DNA of 64,000 nt from Prevotella melaninogenica ATCC 25845 (GCF_000144405.1 NC_014370.1:873501-937500); one strand, 5' to 3'; counted from the first letter of the stretch, positions 46,867-57,002 are shown. Numbers and translations are program-made. Notes: generated from the sequence alone by a model not told the origin.

Positions 46867-48923
46867 TTACAACTTAACATTTTCCAACTCCTCATCGGCC
46901 TCTTCATCAAGCCGTTTGATGTCGGCAAGGATAGCGTCGAGGTCGCGCATGGGACGATACACGTAGAACAGCTTGGTGAAGGGGAACTCGCATCCTATCT
47001 TATCTTTACTGCGGTCCATCCACGCATCGGGAGTGAAGGGCAGCACCTCACGTTCAAAGTACTGGTCGATGTCCTGCTTAAAGGGAATGTTCTCGGTGTC
47101 GTGAGATTGCCGTCCTCCAGAAAGCCACTGTCAGCCTTGTAGGGATTGTTGAGCACTTCGGGAGCATCTTCGCTCATCGAGCCCCATGCCTTGCGGATGT
47201 TCTTGATTTCTGCTGCAGATGGTTTGCACTTCTTGCTTTTCAGAAATGCGAAAAACTCGGTGTCGCTGCGCCTCTTGTCGATTCCATCAATGGCGGCAAC
47301 GTTCTTATAGATAAGGTTCTTCTTGTCATCGGGCTTGAAACCCTCTTCCGCCTTCATTTGCTCATACTTGGAGGTGATACCTTCAAACCAATAGCGCATA
47401 GGGCGGCGCACTGCTACCTTGGTATAGAGAAAGTCGTCGTAATCCAGCTTCTTGGCTGTCTCCAAATGCTCCACCTCACCCGTGTTTTCGTTGAGGATGT
47501 CGCAGCTCACGCTCTGATATTCTCTGTAGATATCAAGAATATTCTTTGCCCCCTCCTCGCTGATGTCATAACGTTTCTTGCCGAGGTTGGTCTGCAGCAA
47601 CTTGGCATACTCGTGCTTGTGCGATGCGTCGATGAAGAGCACCTTTCCTTGCTTTTCCACAGGCCGTTTGTTGTCGAGTATCCACAGATAGGTAGAGATG
47701 CCCGTGCCATAAAACAGGTCGCCGGGAAGCGACACGATGCAGTCGAGCAGGTTGCGGTCGAGCAGCATTTTGCGGATATTACTCCAGCCCGAACCAGCAT
47801 CACCGTTGAAGAGCGGCGAGCCGTTGAGCACGATGCCGATGCGCGAGCCGTTCTCCTGGTCCATCTTGGCAACCATGTGCATGAGGAAGAGCAGCGAGCC
47901 GTCACTGGTGGTGGGCAGACCTGCCTCGAAACGTCGGCCAGGGGCGTTGTCGTTCTGCACACATTTCTTCACATATTCATCTTTGCCCCAATCTACTCCG
48001 AAGGGTGGGTTGGCAAGCATGAAGTTGAATGTGCGGCCATAGAGACGGTCTTCGCTGAAGGTGTTGCCCTTGAAAAGCTGCTGACTGATGTTGTGGTCGT
48101 CGCCCTTCATCAGTAGGTCGGCTTTGCAGATGGCGTAGGTCTTGTCGTTAAGCTCCTGTCCGAAGAGCTGCACCTTCAAGTCGGGGTTGTGGGCCAGCCG
48201 CTGGAGATACGCCTTGCCCTCGGTAAGCATACCACCCGTGCCACAGCAGGGGTCGTAGATGGAGAAGATACGCCCGGGAATGTAAAGCTCGTCCTCGTGT
48301 CCGCTGATGGTGAGCGCCACGAGCAACTGCACGATGTCGCGTGGGGTGTAGAACTGTCCCGCCTTGGTATTGCTCGATTCCTTAGAGCGGCGAATCACAT
48401 TCTCAAAGACAGTCCCCATCATGGCGTTGCTCATCTTGTCAGGGTGCAGGTCGGCACGCTGCACAAACATCTGGCACACAGAGAAGAGTTTGTTGCTCTC
48501 AGCCAACCGACGGTAGATGTCGCTCAGGTCAAGGTGGTCGCCGGCGTCCTGCTTGTGTACGAAGTTGGCAAGGATGTCGCGCACGTTGTCGGTGAAGGAG
48601 TTGAGATAATAGTCGAACGAGGTGGCAATCTGTGCCGGGGCAGCCAGCATTTTTTCCATCGAGAGACCGGACACATTAAAAAAGGTCAGGTTGTTTCGAC
48701 GGAGAATGCTGTCGAGCTTAATTTTCTTCATCTTCTCGGGCGCATCAGTAGGGATCTTGCTCAGTTCCTCCATGATGGCATCGCGCTTTTCGTCGAGCAC
48801 ACAGTCCAGTCGGCGCAGCAGGGTGAAGGGCAAAATCACATCCTCCACCTCGGCATCATCGTACAGTCCTCTTATTATTTCTTTAATGTCCCATATCACG
48901 GACGCTAATTCTTGTTCGGTCAT
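46867..48923 (-). pseudogene. hsdM: type I N6-adenine methyltransferase subunit, C-terminal frameshift
   Basis: The frame from 48923 has the HsdM fold: QFYTPRDIVQLLVAL, motif I IYDPCCGTGGML (about residue 224) and the catalytic NPPFG (about 304). After FLEDGNL (near 47103) the frame changes and ends at 46995. The other frame continues sensibly (HDTENIPFKQDIDQYF ... FYVYRPMRDLDAIL ... EEADEELENVKL) to a stop at 46867. One lost base explains it. The last 75 or so residues normally help bind HsdS, so methylation may be impaired, or this may be a read error. Confidence 0.85.
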
Positions 48924-49011
48924 ATCGTATCTTTTCTATTGGCAAGGCAAAAATGCTTCAATGCCGTCTGTCAGCTTTGCTTGATATTTTTTTATGAGAA
49001 GTCTATTGAGG

Positions 49012-49209
49012 CTATTTAATCAATAGTTCCTGCACCTCCACATCGATGAGTTTGGCTATCTGGAGCAAAGTTTCGATGTTGGGCTGGGTCGTGTTGGTAC
49101 ACCACTTGGAAACGGTAGTGGGGTTAATGCCCAACTGTTCGGCAAGCCACTTGTTGGTGCGCTTATGCTCAACAAGCACGACCTTGATTCGATTGATGTC
49201 TTTTGCCAT
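49012..49209 (-). CDS. small Xre/Cro-type HTH regulator
   Basis: 65 aa. The HTH reads WLAEQLGINPTTVSKWCTNTTQPNIETLLQIAKLI. It is the first gene of the hsdM operon, 88 bases upstream of hsdM. Likely controls restriction genes so that methylation precedes cutting. A close relative, now frameshifted, heads the RecD-like gene at 53834. Confidence 0.85.
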   Translation of the reverse strand: MAKDINRIKVVLVEHKRTNKWLAEQLGINPTTVSKWCTNTTQPNIETLLQIAKLIDVEVQELLIK

Positions 49210-49238
49210 GTCGCTTAGGAATTAAAATGCTTACGGCA

Positions 49239-49246
49239 CAAATATA
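49239..49246 (-). promoter_or_regulatory. -7 box of the xre-hsdM operon
   Basis: TATATTTG (49246 to 49239) lies 30 bases before the xre start. No clear -33 TTTG. A half site ATGCAGAGG sits at about 21 bases upstream, out of the 19-base register of the WYL2 sites. Confidence 0.45.
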
Positions 49247-49369
49247 ATGAAATTTTCCGAGAGAAGCCTCTGCATATTATAGATAATGTGGAATTTTCCT
49301 TCATTTTGTTGTTTTGACCGCCAAACAACCTCCTCTCTCATCGTGAAAGACTACTTTTTGTGGAATGAT

Positions 49370-49402
49370 GCAGAATGGTTGCGCTGTTGAGTGTTTACTT
49401 TG
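49370..49402 (+). promoter_or_regulatory. promoter of the DUF4468-like gene with WYL2-type operator
   Basis: GCAGAATGGTTGC (49370-49382) is centred at 49376, 19 bases before TTACTTTG (49395-49402, one mismatch to TANNTTTG). The site is on the opposite strand to the other three but has the same direction relative to its own gene. Confidence 0.5.
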
Positions 49403-49444
49403 CAAGCAGAAACAAATATAGTTCTCATTTAATACTAATCGGTT

Positions 49445-50131
49445 ATGAAGAAACCACTGTTAATGATTGCCTTTGTTATGGCAACCGTGTGTGCGAATGC
49501 GCAGATTATGCGTGTAGATGAGTTGGAGAAGTACGTCAAGGAGAAGTATGGCGACAAGTGGACAGAAGCTGCCACCAACATCTCGAAGAGCATTGAACTC
49601 GACAAGAACAACGCAATGACCTTCGTGCAAGTTATCTCGTGTGACGGGCAGTCAGCGGAGCAGCTGTACGTGAACCTTAACTACTGGTTTACCGCAACCT
49701 TCAACGATGCCAACTCTGTGATCAAGTTGAACGACAAGGAGAGTGGTGTCATCATCGCGTCGGGCTATATGGCCGACATCGCCGGTCATGCAGGAGGAAC
49801 GAACTCTTACAATGTGAGTATCAAGCCTGTGATTAGAGCGGATATCAAGGAAGGTAAGATCAGGGTAACTTACTCCATCGACCACTATGACGTGACGGTG
49901 CTTGCCGGAGGTGGAATCATGGGGGCACTTGCAGGCTCTATCCCTACAAGGGTTGAGGAGAAATGGGTACTTGACAAGTGTTATCCGTTCACGGAGAAAG
50001 ATGTCCATCATGCCAAGAAAACATCAAGCAAAGCGCTCGTGATGTCTTACGCTTACTCGAATGTATTGCTCGACAAGATTGAAGAAGCTGCCAAGCATGG
50101 GCTTGTGGGCAACGAAAATGACAACTGGTAA
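49445..50131 (+). CDS. secreted DUF4468-like protein
   Basis: 228 aa with a signal peptide (MKKPLLMIAFVMATVCANAQ). The domain VQVISCDGQSAEQLYVNLNYWFTATF ... GVIIASGYM fits DUF4468, a TBP-like fold found in Bacteroidota secreted proteins. It is the only plus-strand gene in the defence island and carries a WYL2-type operator. Function unknown; a glycine patch (VLAGGGIMGALAG) is unusual. Confidence 0.72.
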   Translation: MKKPLLMIAFVMATVCANAQIMRVDELEKYVKEKYGDKWTEAATNISKSIELDKNNAMTFVQVISCDGQSAEQLYVNLNYWFTATFNDANSVIKLNDKESGVIIASGYMADIAGHAGGTNSYNVSIKPVIRADIKEGKIRVTYSIDHYDVTVLAGGGIMGALAGSIPTRVEEKWVLDKCYPFTEKDVHHAKKTSSKALVMSYAYSNVLLDKIEEAAKHGLVGNENDNW

Positions 50132-50134
50132 AAA

Positions 50135-50176
50135 AGTTCCTGCAGCTGATAACTGTAGGAACTATATGTTTTTTTT
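50135..50176 (+). terminator. intrinsic terminator after the DUF4468-like gene
   Basis: Stem AGTTCCTGCAG/CTGTAGGAACT with a 7-base loop (one G-T pair), followed within a few bases by eight T residues. Confidence 0.85.
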
Positions 50177-50194
50177 ATGAGCTAACCTCTCAAC

Positions 50195-53100
50195 TTAAAT
50201 CAGGTCTTTTAGTTCATCTATTACTTCTTTTATTTCGTTTGAATGAATACTTCCATCTTCATGGTCCCTCGTAGTAAATAAGTTTTCTCCTTTTACAAAT
50301 CCTATAGACTCATAGAATTTACATTTTCTTTCCCAAGATTCTCTATAACCAGGGTTGTCAAGCATTCCTAGATGCTCCCAGATTATCGTATCACCAGATG
50401 CATCTTCGAACGTAAAATCAGGAATACATCTTCTTCCATTTTCTTGCAGTAATTTCTCATATTCAAATTTTATTCCTTGTTCATAAAGCATATTAGCAAT
50501 AATAACTTCAGACTTACTCCTTACAATAAGTCCACTTTCGGTTGTATGAATAAGGCCTTCAACATACGGAATCTTATCAATATTGTCTCGAACAGAAAAA
50601 TTAAATAAATTGGAATTTCTTCTTGCCAAGACTGACTGTTGAGGTTTAGTATATTCCATTAACCATGAGATACTATCTTGTACCAATAATATTAATTTCT
50701 TTTTGGCTCTTGTTAGTGCTGTATAAATAAGCTCACGCGAAAGAATCCTTCCTCCTTTTGGCAAAACAACTAAAACACAGTCAAAATCACTTCCTTGCGA
50801 CTTGTGAATAGAAATAGCATAAGCTAATTCAATTACAGAATCCTTCTCGTCTGTTTTCGATGGAAAGTACGTAAATGTCTCATTAGGTATTCCTGCGAAA
50901 ACGACGGATGCCCTTTTATCATTATTATTAGCATAGGAAACAAAACCAATTTGCCCATTTGACAATTGCTTTTCTTCTTTAGAAGGATAACTATTTCTTT
51001 TTTCATTAAGAAGTTGAATTACCTTATCACCATAAAAGATGAAATTTGGCGCTATCTCAACTGAAAGTTTTCTGTTAGTATTTCCAACCCATTCTTGAAA
51101 ATTAGTATTCAACTGATAAGTTCCCCATACTGGGTTTATAACAGGTGATAAAACTTGGAATCTTTCGACACAATCAGGATTAGTCTTGGCAAAGTTCAAA
51201 TCTGTAATCCCAATAGAATCCTTGATTCTGTCCTTCAAGTCTAATTCTGGATTTGGTAACTCTTTAACCAGAACTTCCTGTAGTTTGTCTTTCAAATCAT
51301 TTTCGTTATTCCAAGTATAGACGGATAAATCCTTATCTAATTTTTTATCGATTATTTTTTCAAATATTTGATCTGCATCCTTTACCGGCTTTTCCCCGGA
51401 GAACCAAGAAGCTAATGATAATATATCGGAGTCTCCTGTTCTAATAGTTCTAACAACAGTTTTGAGGTGAGTTATGGCTTTTTCATTATTATTATCAAGA
51501 AAGTTACATAAATCAGCAAAAGTACGTCCCGGCCCAATAGGCGGTAATTGAGATGGATCGCCAATAAATATGATTCGTTGTACATACTTTAGATCCAAAG
51601 CATTGAGTAGAACGTAGAAGTCATTGCATGTAAGCATGGAGCATTCATCTACAATAATATTTTTTGCTTTTGCATACCCCTTATTTTCTAAGTTGGCAGG
51701 AACAAAAGCCTCCATCTTTGACCAATTAAAGAAACCTCTTCTAGATAGGAATTGCGCTAATGTATAGGCTTGAATGTTTTCTGCCATTTTTCCTAACCGA
51801 ACCCTTGCTTTTCCCGTAGGAGCTAAAAGTAGTACGCCTTCTTCTTTTATCTGCTTGGAGCTTAAAAAGGCTTGTACTACAGTAGTTTTACCAGTGCCGG
51901 CAGGACCGGTCAGAACAGACAATCTTTTGTCACTGAACATTTTTAAGGCTCTTATCTGGTCTTCTACTGCGGAACGACTTCGCTCATTGTTAGCATCATA
52001 GCCTTCTATCGAGTTGATAACTAGCGAATCCCAATCTTCATTTAAGGGAACTTTTACAGACTTTGAAGCTCTTGCTTTAAACTTTTTCCTCAAAAATTCC
52101 TCTGCGTTACTATAATATTTGAGTTGTATTGCTCCATATTTGTCTTCTGGAGTTATATATGTCAATATAGTCTGCATAAAGTTCCTGTTTGTCAGTAGGT
52201 AGTTTACCGGCAGTTGTAAGCTATCACTGGACAACGTGTTCTTTATTGATCTTTCAAGTTCATTGACAGACAACAAGGTGTCGCCATTTTGTAAAGCAGC
52301 CTTTAATTGATAAACTACCAAAGAACGGATTCTTCTTTTATCAATCATTGTTTCTACAAGAGAAGGATTTTTAGGAGTCCACTGCCCCTGAAGGTTAGGG
52401 TCTGAAATGACTCCAAGATCAATCATCTCTGTGGTGACGACATTCTCCTCGCCTAAACTACAATCTTCACTTATGATATATGGATTCTCAAGTAGTTCTG
52501 TATATTTTTCTGGGTGCCCGTACCATTTCTCTATAATATCCGATGTAATTTCAAAACGAGACAAGAGTGATAATACATTACGTGATTCTTCAGAAATGCT
52601 TTTCCACGTGTCTTTATACAAAGGTAACTCACATTCGTATACAATATCTTTCAGAGATATCTTTCCTGACATTAATTGATCAAATGCTAACCAAGGATTA
52701 TCTTTTGATTTGCAAAAACCATTATTACGAAGATCCTGTTCTATTATATAGGCATAATTTACTCCTATCGCACGTAAAGATTCAGCAAAAGAAGGGAATG
52801 GACCGATTAGATCCTTTACTTTTGCTATCTGCTCATCTATCCATAAAATCTGCTTTTTCCAATTCCCCCCTACGAGCTTATGTTCTATAACTTTTTCTAA
52901 ACATTTTCTAGCAGCATCTAAAATAATGAGCATGCTATGGCTGCTTATATAATTACACCCATAGGAAAGTTCATTGAAAATCCGTTGACTATTGCCAAGT
53001 TTATCTAATGATAGTTTTATTTCACTGACTACTTCTTCCTTCTTCTTGCCTGTGATTTTATTTATATAGTCATCGTCCAAATCTAAATATTCATGATATG

Positions 53101-53794
53101 GAAGAAGGAAACCCTCAGATTTGTCTAAATTTTGACGTATTCCATGCTCAAATATTAGATCCCAAAAAGGATATGTATATTCAGCCTTTGAATCGTAACT
53201 CTTTATCTCATGAACCCTTTTAACGTTTCCCATTCCTACAATCAATCTAGAACAGTCCTCATCAACGGGGTTCCCATTTTTGCAATAAAAAACAGCTATA
53301 GAGGAATCTGGGATAATATTTGATGAAAATTTTTTAAGAATGGCGTATTGACGTTCTCTGCCAAACACCCAACTTGTACGGAAAGTCGCCTCTTCATCTT
53401 TTGGCAAATTTGGGTACCTCTTGTCTAATTCTTCTTGGCTGTCCTTATTTAAATACTTGAAAGGAATTCCAAAGACACTATAGGGATTCAATGAAATCTC
53501 TGTTGGCAACAATTTGCTCTGTGGGTTATTTTTATTCCAAGCATAAACATGAGTAAATGTTCGATTAAAAGACTTCTCACTCATAAAGCCCCCATTTTCA
53601 GTCATACATGCTGGCATATCTTGGCTTGAAAGTTCAAAGAAGGTTTTGCCCGAAAGACTTTGTTCTTTTTCAATATCCTTTTTTTCTGATATATTATGGA
53701 GCATCATGCAAAATGGGTTGTTTTTTGGACAGTTACAAACCGAGCCATTCCATTTTTTATCATGCCATGGTACTCTGATAGAAATATGTTTCAT
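50195..53794 (-). CDS. RecD-like SF1 helicase with nuclease-like C-terminal domain
   Basis: 1199 aa. The N-terminus (ISIRVPWHDKKWNGSVCNCPKNNPFC) is Cys-rich and of unknown role. The helicase has Walker A LTGPAGTGKTTVV (about 630), Walker B IIVDECSM (about 716), motif III IGDPSQLPPIGPG, and motifs V/VI AISIHKSQGSDFD and YTALTRAKKKLILL. The C-terminus (about 1095-1199) resembles a PD-(D/E)xK fold: SKSEVIIANMLYEQG, CIPDFTF, then IIWEHLGML in place of E-x-K. AT-rich. Likely a one-gene defence or repair enzyme acting on DNA ends. Confidence 0.82.
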   Translation of the reverse strand: MKHISIRVPWHDKKWNGSVCNCPKNNPFCMMLHNISEKKDIEKEQSLSGKTFFELSSQDMPACMTENGGFMSEKSFNRTFTHVYAWNKNNPQSKLLPTEISLNPYSVFGIPFKYLNKDSQEELDKRYPNLPKDEEATFRTSWVFGRERQYAILKKFSSNIIPDSSIAVFYCKNGNPVDEDCSRLIVGMGNVKRVHEIKSYDSKAEYTYPFWDLIFEHGIRQNLDKSEGFLLPYHEYLDLDDDYINKITGKKKEEVVSEIKLSLDKLGNSQRIFNELSYGCNYISSHSMLIILDAARKCLEKVIEHKLVGGNWKKQILWIDEQIAKVKDLIGPFPSFAESLRAIGVNYAYIIEQDLRNNGFCKSKDNPWLAFDQLMSGKISLKDIVYECELPLYKDTWKSISEESRNVLSLLSRFEITSDIIEKWYGHPEKYTELLENPYIISEDCSLGEENVVTTEMIDLGVISDPNLQGQWTPKNPSLVETMIDKRRIRSLVVYQLKAALQNGDTLLSVNELERSIKNTLSSDSLQLPVNYLLTNRNFMQTILTYITPEDKYGAIQLKYYSNAEEFLRKKFKARASKSVKVPLNEDWDSLVINSIEGYDANNERSRSAVEDQIRALKMFSDKRLSVLTGPAGTGKTTVVQAFLSSKQIKEEGVLLLAPTGKARVRLGKMAENIQAYTLAQFLSRRGFFNWSKMEAFVPANLENKGYAKAKNIIVDECSMLTCNDFYVLLNALDLKYVQRIIFIGDPSQLPPIGPGRTFADLCNFLDNNNEKAITHLKTVVRTIRTGDSDILSLASWFSGEKPVKDADQIFEKIIDKKLDKDLSVYTWNNENDLKDKLQEVLVKELPNPELDLKDRIKDSIGITDLNFAKTNPDCVERFQVLSPVINPVWGTYQLNTNFQEWVGNTNRKLSVEIAPNFIFYGDKVIQLLNEKRNSYPSKEEKQLSNGQIGFVSYANNNDKRASVVFAGIPNETFTYFPSKTDEKDSVIELAYAISIHKSQGSDFDCVLVVLPKGGRILSRELIYTALTRAKKKLILLVQDSISWLMEYTKPQQSVLARRNSNLFNFSVRDNIDKIPYVEGLIHTTESGLIVRSKSEVIIANMLYEQGIKFEYEKLLQENGRRCIPDFTFEDASGDTIIWEHLGMLDNPGYRESWERKCKFYESIGFVKGENLFTTRDHEDGSIHSNEIKEVIDELKDLI

Positions 53795-53833
53795 CTGTTT
53801 TCTAAAAAATATCGACTATGTTGATAATTCAAA

Positions 53834-54042
53834 TTAATTGTTAGTCATTGTCTTAACCAAGAGCTCTCGAATATCAATTTTAAGCAATTTTGCTATTTGA
53901 TGGAGTGTCGGTAGATCAGGCTGTGAACTATTAGTACACCACTTCGATACAGTTGCAGGATCTTTTCTAATTGTTCTGCCAACCATTTACCAGTTTGACC
54001 AACATCAGCAAGTGCGCCTTTAATTCTATTAATCTTTTCCAT
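53834..54042 (-). pseudogene. Xre/Cro-type HTH regulator, single-base frameshift
   Basis: From ATG at 54042: MEKINRIKGALADVGQTGKWLAEQL, then the frame is lost near 53967. One more base restores KDPATVSKWCTNSSQPDLPTLHQIAKLLKIDIRELLVK and a stop at 53834. It is clearly a relative of the regulator at 49012. A -7 box TATATTTG lies at 54073-54066. It heads the RecD-like gene, 39 bases away. Confidence 0.75.
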
Positions 54043-54180
54043 TTGTCAAAAATTGATATTAGACGCAAATATATAAAAATTCTGTCATATTGTTAGATGA
54101 TTGTGCCATTAATTCATGGTTGACTGTATTTTTCGTTGATTTATACGATATAGCTAATAGATTTTTCGTATGAGCCTTTA

Positions 54181-54936
54181 ATGGATAGTTTTTCAAAGAG
54201 AGATCAGTATCTGATAACTGTTATTGGAGATATTATCTCAAGGTTACGTCATGGTGCTTCTAAAGCACAGGCAATAGAAGGAGTACAGGATATTGTTAAT
54301 GGGGTTGATTCCTTATCTTCTAATGATTTTGGTGGGTACATATTCCATGCTTGGCAATGTTTCAAGAAGAGTTGAGACTATACTTCTGCCCTTCACAATG
54401 GCTATGTATGATTACTATGGTAATAAACATTTGCTTGCTTTTTAACCGGTGCTTTAGCAGAAGCTATGTACGGGTGTGAATATGGAATGATTAAACAGAA
54501 ATATTCGGAAAATTGGTTCTTTCCTATTCAGATACCAAAGGCTATTTTATCTACATACCGCACAGAGTTTGAGAAGTTCAGAGAGATTGACGAACGGAGA
54601 TTATTCTTTCCCAAGAACAGTGTGCTCACAAATGTAGAACTGCATCATTGGGAAGACATGAAGATTCGGATGTCGTTGCTGAACTTTTCTGTCTCCCTAA
54701 AAGATAAAATTATGAAATCTCACTATACCGATTGGGATAATCGATATGGAATCTATTTGGATGACGGATGATTCTATGTGTACCGAAGTCATATATTACT
54801 TAATCGTTTTCAATTGTATAGTGAGGATGGAAAGAATTATAATATCCATCACTTACAGAAATCTGAAGCAGAACAAGCAGGAGAAATATCTTTCGAGGAA
54901 GCTATTTATTCTGAGCGTTTTCACTTCCTCGATTAG
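54181..54936 (+). pseudogene. remnant resembling an ADP-ribosylglycohydrolase
   Basis: Two open stretches (54181-54375; 54466-54771) and a tail after a TGA at 54769 (FYVYRSHILLNRFQLYSEDGKN ... ERFHFLD, stop at 54936) read as one decayed gene. The central phrase LTGALAEAMYGCEYGM matches the C-terminal G-A-x-A-G-A-x-Y-G pattern of ADP-ribosylglycohydrolases, and the tail FFPKNSVLTNVELHHWE is also protein-like. At least one frameshift (54376-54465) and one stop inactivate it. Confidence 0.45.
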
Positions 54937-54939
54937 TAT

Positions 54940-55992
54940 TTATAGGCTCTTTTCAAGGCTCATTACCTTTGAGATATAACTACCATCTTCCGCATAGCCA
55001 ATCCTGTTCAGGAAGTCGTAGTAGTTGCCACCTTTGTACTTGTACTGTACATAGTCCTTGTAGGCCTTAACGCTTTCTTCCCATGAGTTGTAGGTATAGT
55101 AGCTGCCATTGCTGGGGCGACGTAGTCCGAAGAGGTTGTTGTTCTCTAAGCATACCCGGGAGGTAAAGTAGCCTGTTTCAAGCAGAGCCTGTGCTGCTAC
55201 TATCTGTGGGAACTTTACATCAAATTGCCTTAATGTGGCCATCAGATTCTCGATGTTCAACTCTTTGTCGGGCTTTGTCCCGAATCTGACGCATGCCATC
55301 TTATCCTGTAGCTGTGTGATGTAACCTTTAAGATAATCCACGAAAATATTGGGATCGACGCTCTTCCCACCTTTCCTGATTCGGATATGGAGATGTGGAC
55401 CGGTGCTTTTACCGGTGTTCCCTGATATTCCCACGATGGTTCCTGCCGACACTGCATCGCCCTCCTTTACGGTTATCTGGTCAAGATGGCCGTATAAACA
55501 CTCAAAGATGCCATGCTCTAAGATGATATAGTTGCCGTAGCCTCTGTTCCCGAAATGTACTTCCTTGATGATACCGGGCAGCATCGCATAGACCCTTGCA
55601 TGGTTACATTCGAGGTCGATGCCATTATGGAAAGCCGTGCATCTTCTTACTGGATCTTTCCTGTAACCGAAAGCAGAGTTGAGTTTCAAGAAGTCGAGCG
55701 GCAGGCAGACGTTCATACGCTGGCTGATCAGATTGAAAAGCAGGGAGTCCTTCACATTGACAAACAGTGGTACATCCTTCTCGATGGTGATCTCCAAGCC
55801 ACGACCTGTTTGAAAGGTTACGTCAGGTGTTTTTGTGTCTATGCTATCCGCTTTTTTCTTTGTAACTGTTTGTCTTACAGGTCTTACCTGTGCGTGAGGC
55901 TCCTCAGTACGGAGGGTGTAAAACTGCGCTACCATCTTCATACTGATTGCGGTAGCGACGAAAACCAATAGAAATAATCTGTATCGTCTCAT
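54940..55992 (-). CDS. secreted M23 peptidase with C-terminal muramidase-like domain
   Basis: 350 aa from the ATG at 55992 (MRRYRLFLLVFVATAISMKMVAQ, a signal or anchor); the longer frame has no signal. The M23 fold is at about 95-215: FHNGIDLE (metal-binding H and D) and GPHLHIRI (H-x-H). The C-terminus (about 235-350: QIVAAQALLETGYFTS, NNLFGL, SWEESVKAYKDYV) is a glucosaminidase/lysozyme-like domain. ICE tra regions use such proteins to open peptidoglycan for the channel. It reads against the following plus-strand genes. Confidence 0.87.
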   Translation of the reverse strand: MRRYRLFLLVFVATAISMKMVAQFYTLRTEEPHAQVRPVRQTVTKKKADSIDTKTPDVTFQTGRGLEITIEKDVPLFVNVKDSLLFNLISQRMNVCLPLDFLKLNSAFGYRKDPVRRCTAFHNGIDLECNHARVYAMLPGIIKEVHFGNRGYGNYIILEHGIFECLYGHLDQITVKEGDAVSAGTIVGISGNTGKSTGPHLHIRIRKGGKSVDPNIFVDYLKGYITQLQDKMACVRFGTKPDKELNIENLMATLRQFDVKFPQIVAAQALLETGYFTSRVCLENNNLFGLRRPSNGSYYTYNSWEESVKAYKDYVQYKYKGGNYYDFLNRIGYAEDGSYISKVMSLEKSL

Positions 55993-56075
55993 CTTATCGT
56001 CTTGCTTTTTGATAATTTTGTTTGGTGAGAAGCGCAAGTCTTCTCTCGACAAATTTACCGATAAACATTCAACGT

Positions 56076-56843
56076 ATGGAAAATGTGATGACTTTTCAAG
56101 CTCAGGGAGCAGTCTTAGAGAAACTGATGCAGCTGGGTATCGACAGCGAAAAACTGGAGTTAATGCCTGACGCTCTGAAAGTTCCGCTGCTTCGTGGGGA
56201 GGTAACGCCTGTCTTCGTGGCAAACATGGGAACAGTAAATGGCAAGGTGATACAGTTACCGCTTAAAGCCCAGTTCGTGCTGGATGAAAACGACCAAGTG
56301 ATGCTGATGACTTATCCGCTTCGCCGGGAGATTGCCAACGAGCTGAATCTCAATCAAACTGAACTCCGGCGTGTGCAGTCGGGCGATGTAGTCCGTAAGG
56401 AGGTGGACGTGGAGGGAGAAAGGAAAGTAAAATTTATCCAGTTGGATAAGGAAACCAACTCGCTCATGCACCGTGACGTGGCCAGTGTGTCTATCGAATC
56501 GGAACTGATGACACGGGACAAGGTGAAGGACATCGAACTCGGGGCTAACCAGAAGGAGGCTCTGCAGGAGGGAAAGCCCGTGGAGCTTTCGCTCGGCGAC
56601 ACTAAGGTAACGGTGGGTGTGGACCTGCGTGAGCCACAGGGCTTCAAGGTGGTCAATGGCGACATGAAGGAATGGGAACGCCTTCAGCAGATGCGCTACG
56701 ATGATACCCACGAGGATTTTATAGGGTATGTGATGACCGACGAGAACCGCTGGGAATACCAGAAGGTGGTGGAACGCCAGACAATGACCAACAACCCCTC
56801 TGAGTCTATCGAAAAGAAACAGCGTACTGGCTTGATACGATAA
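56076..56843 (+). CDS. DUF3945/DUF4099-like ICE protein
   Basis: 255 aa from the ATG at 56076 (MENVMTFQAQGAVLEKLMQLGI). Two similar halves (about 30-130 and 150-235) carry the pattern of DUF4099/DUF3945 proteins common in Bacteroides ICEs (LMTRDKVKDIELGANQKEALQEGKPVELSLGDTKV shortened here to its key features: K-x-x-L-x-x-G-K). Function unknown. Confidence 0.6.
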   Translation: MENVMTFQAQGAVLEKLMQLGIDSEKLELMPDALKVPLLRGEVTPVFVANMGTVNGKVIQLPLKAQFVLDENDQVMLMTYPLRREIANELNLNQTELRRVQSGDVVRKEVDVEGERKVKFIQLDKETNSLMHRDVASVSIESELMTRDKVKDIELGANQKEALQEGKPVELSLGDTKVTVGVDLREPQGFKVVNGDMKEWERLQQMRYDDTHEDFIGYVMTDENRWEYQKVVERQTMTNNPSESIEKKQRTGLIR

Positions 56844-57002
56844 CTCCGGACTAAGAACCATTCTCCCAAACAAGGGATTCTTTAATATTCTGCTCCCGGC
56901 TTGTCACTTTCATAAGAGCCAGCGAGTGCTTTAACATTCTTCTTTGTTGGCGAGTTCTTCTGTTGTAGAACCGTAGCGTTAAAGCATATCACGACAAGCA
57001 AG

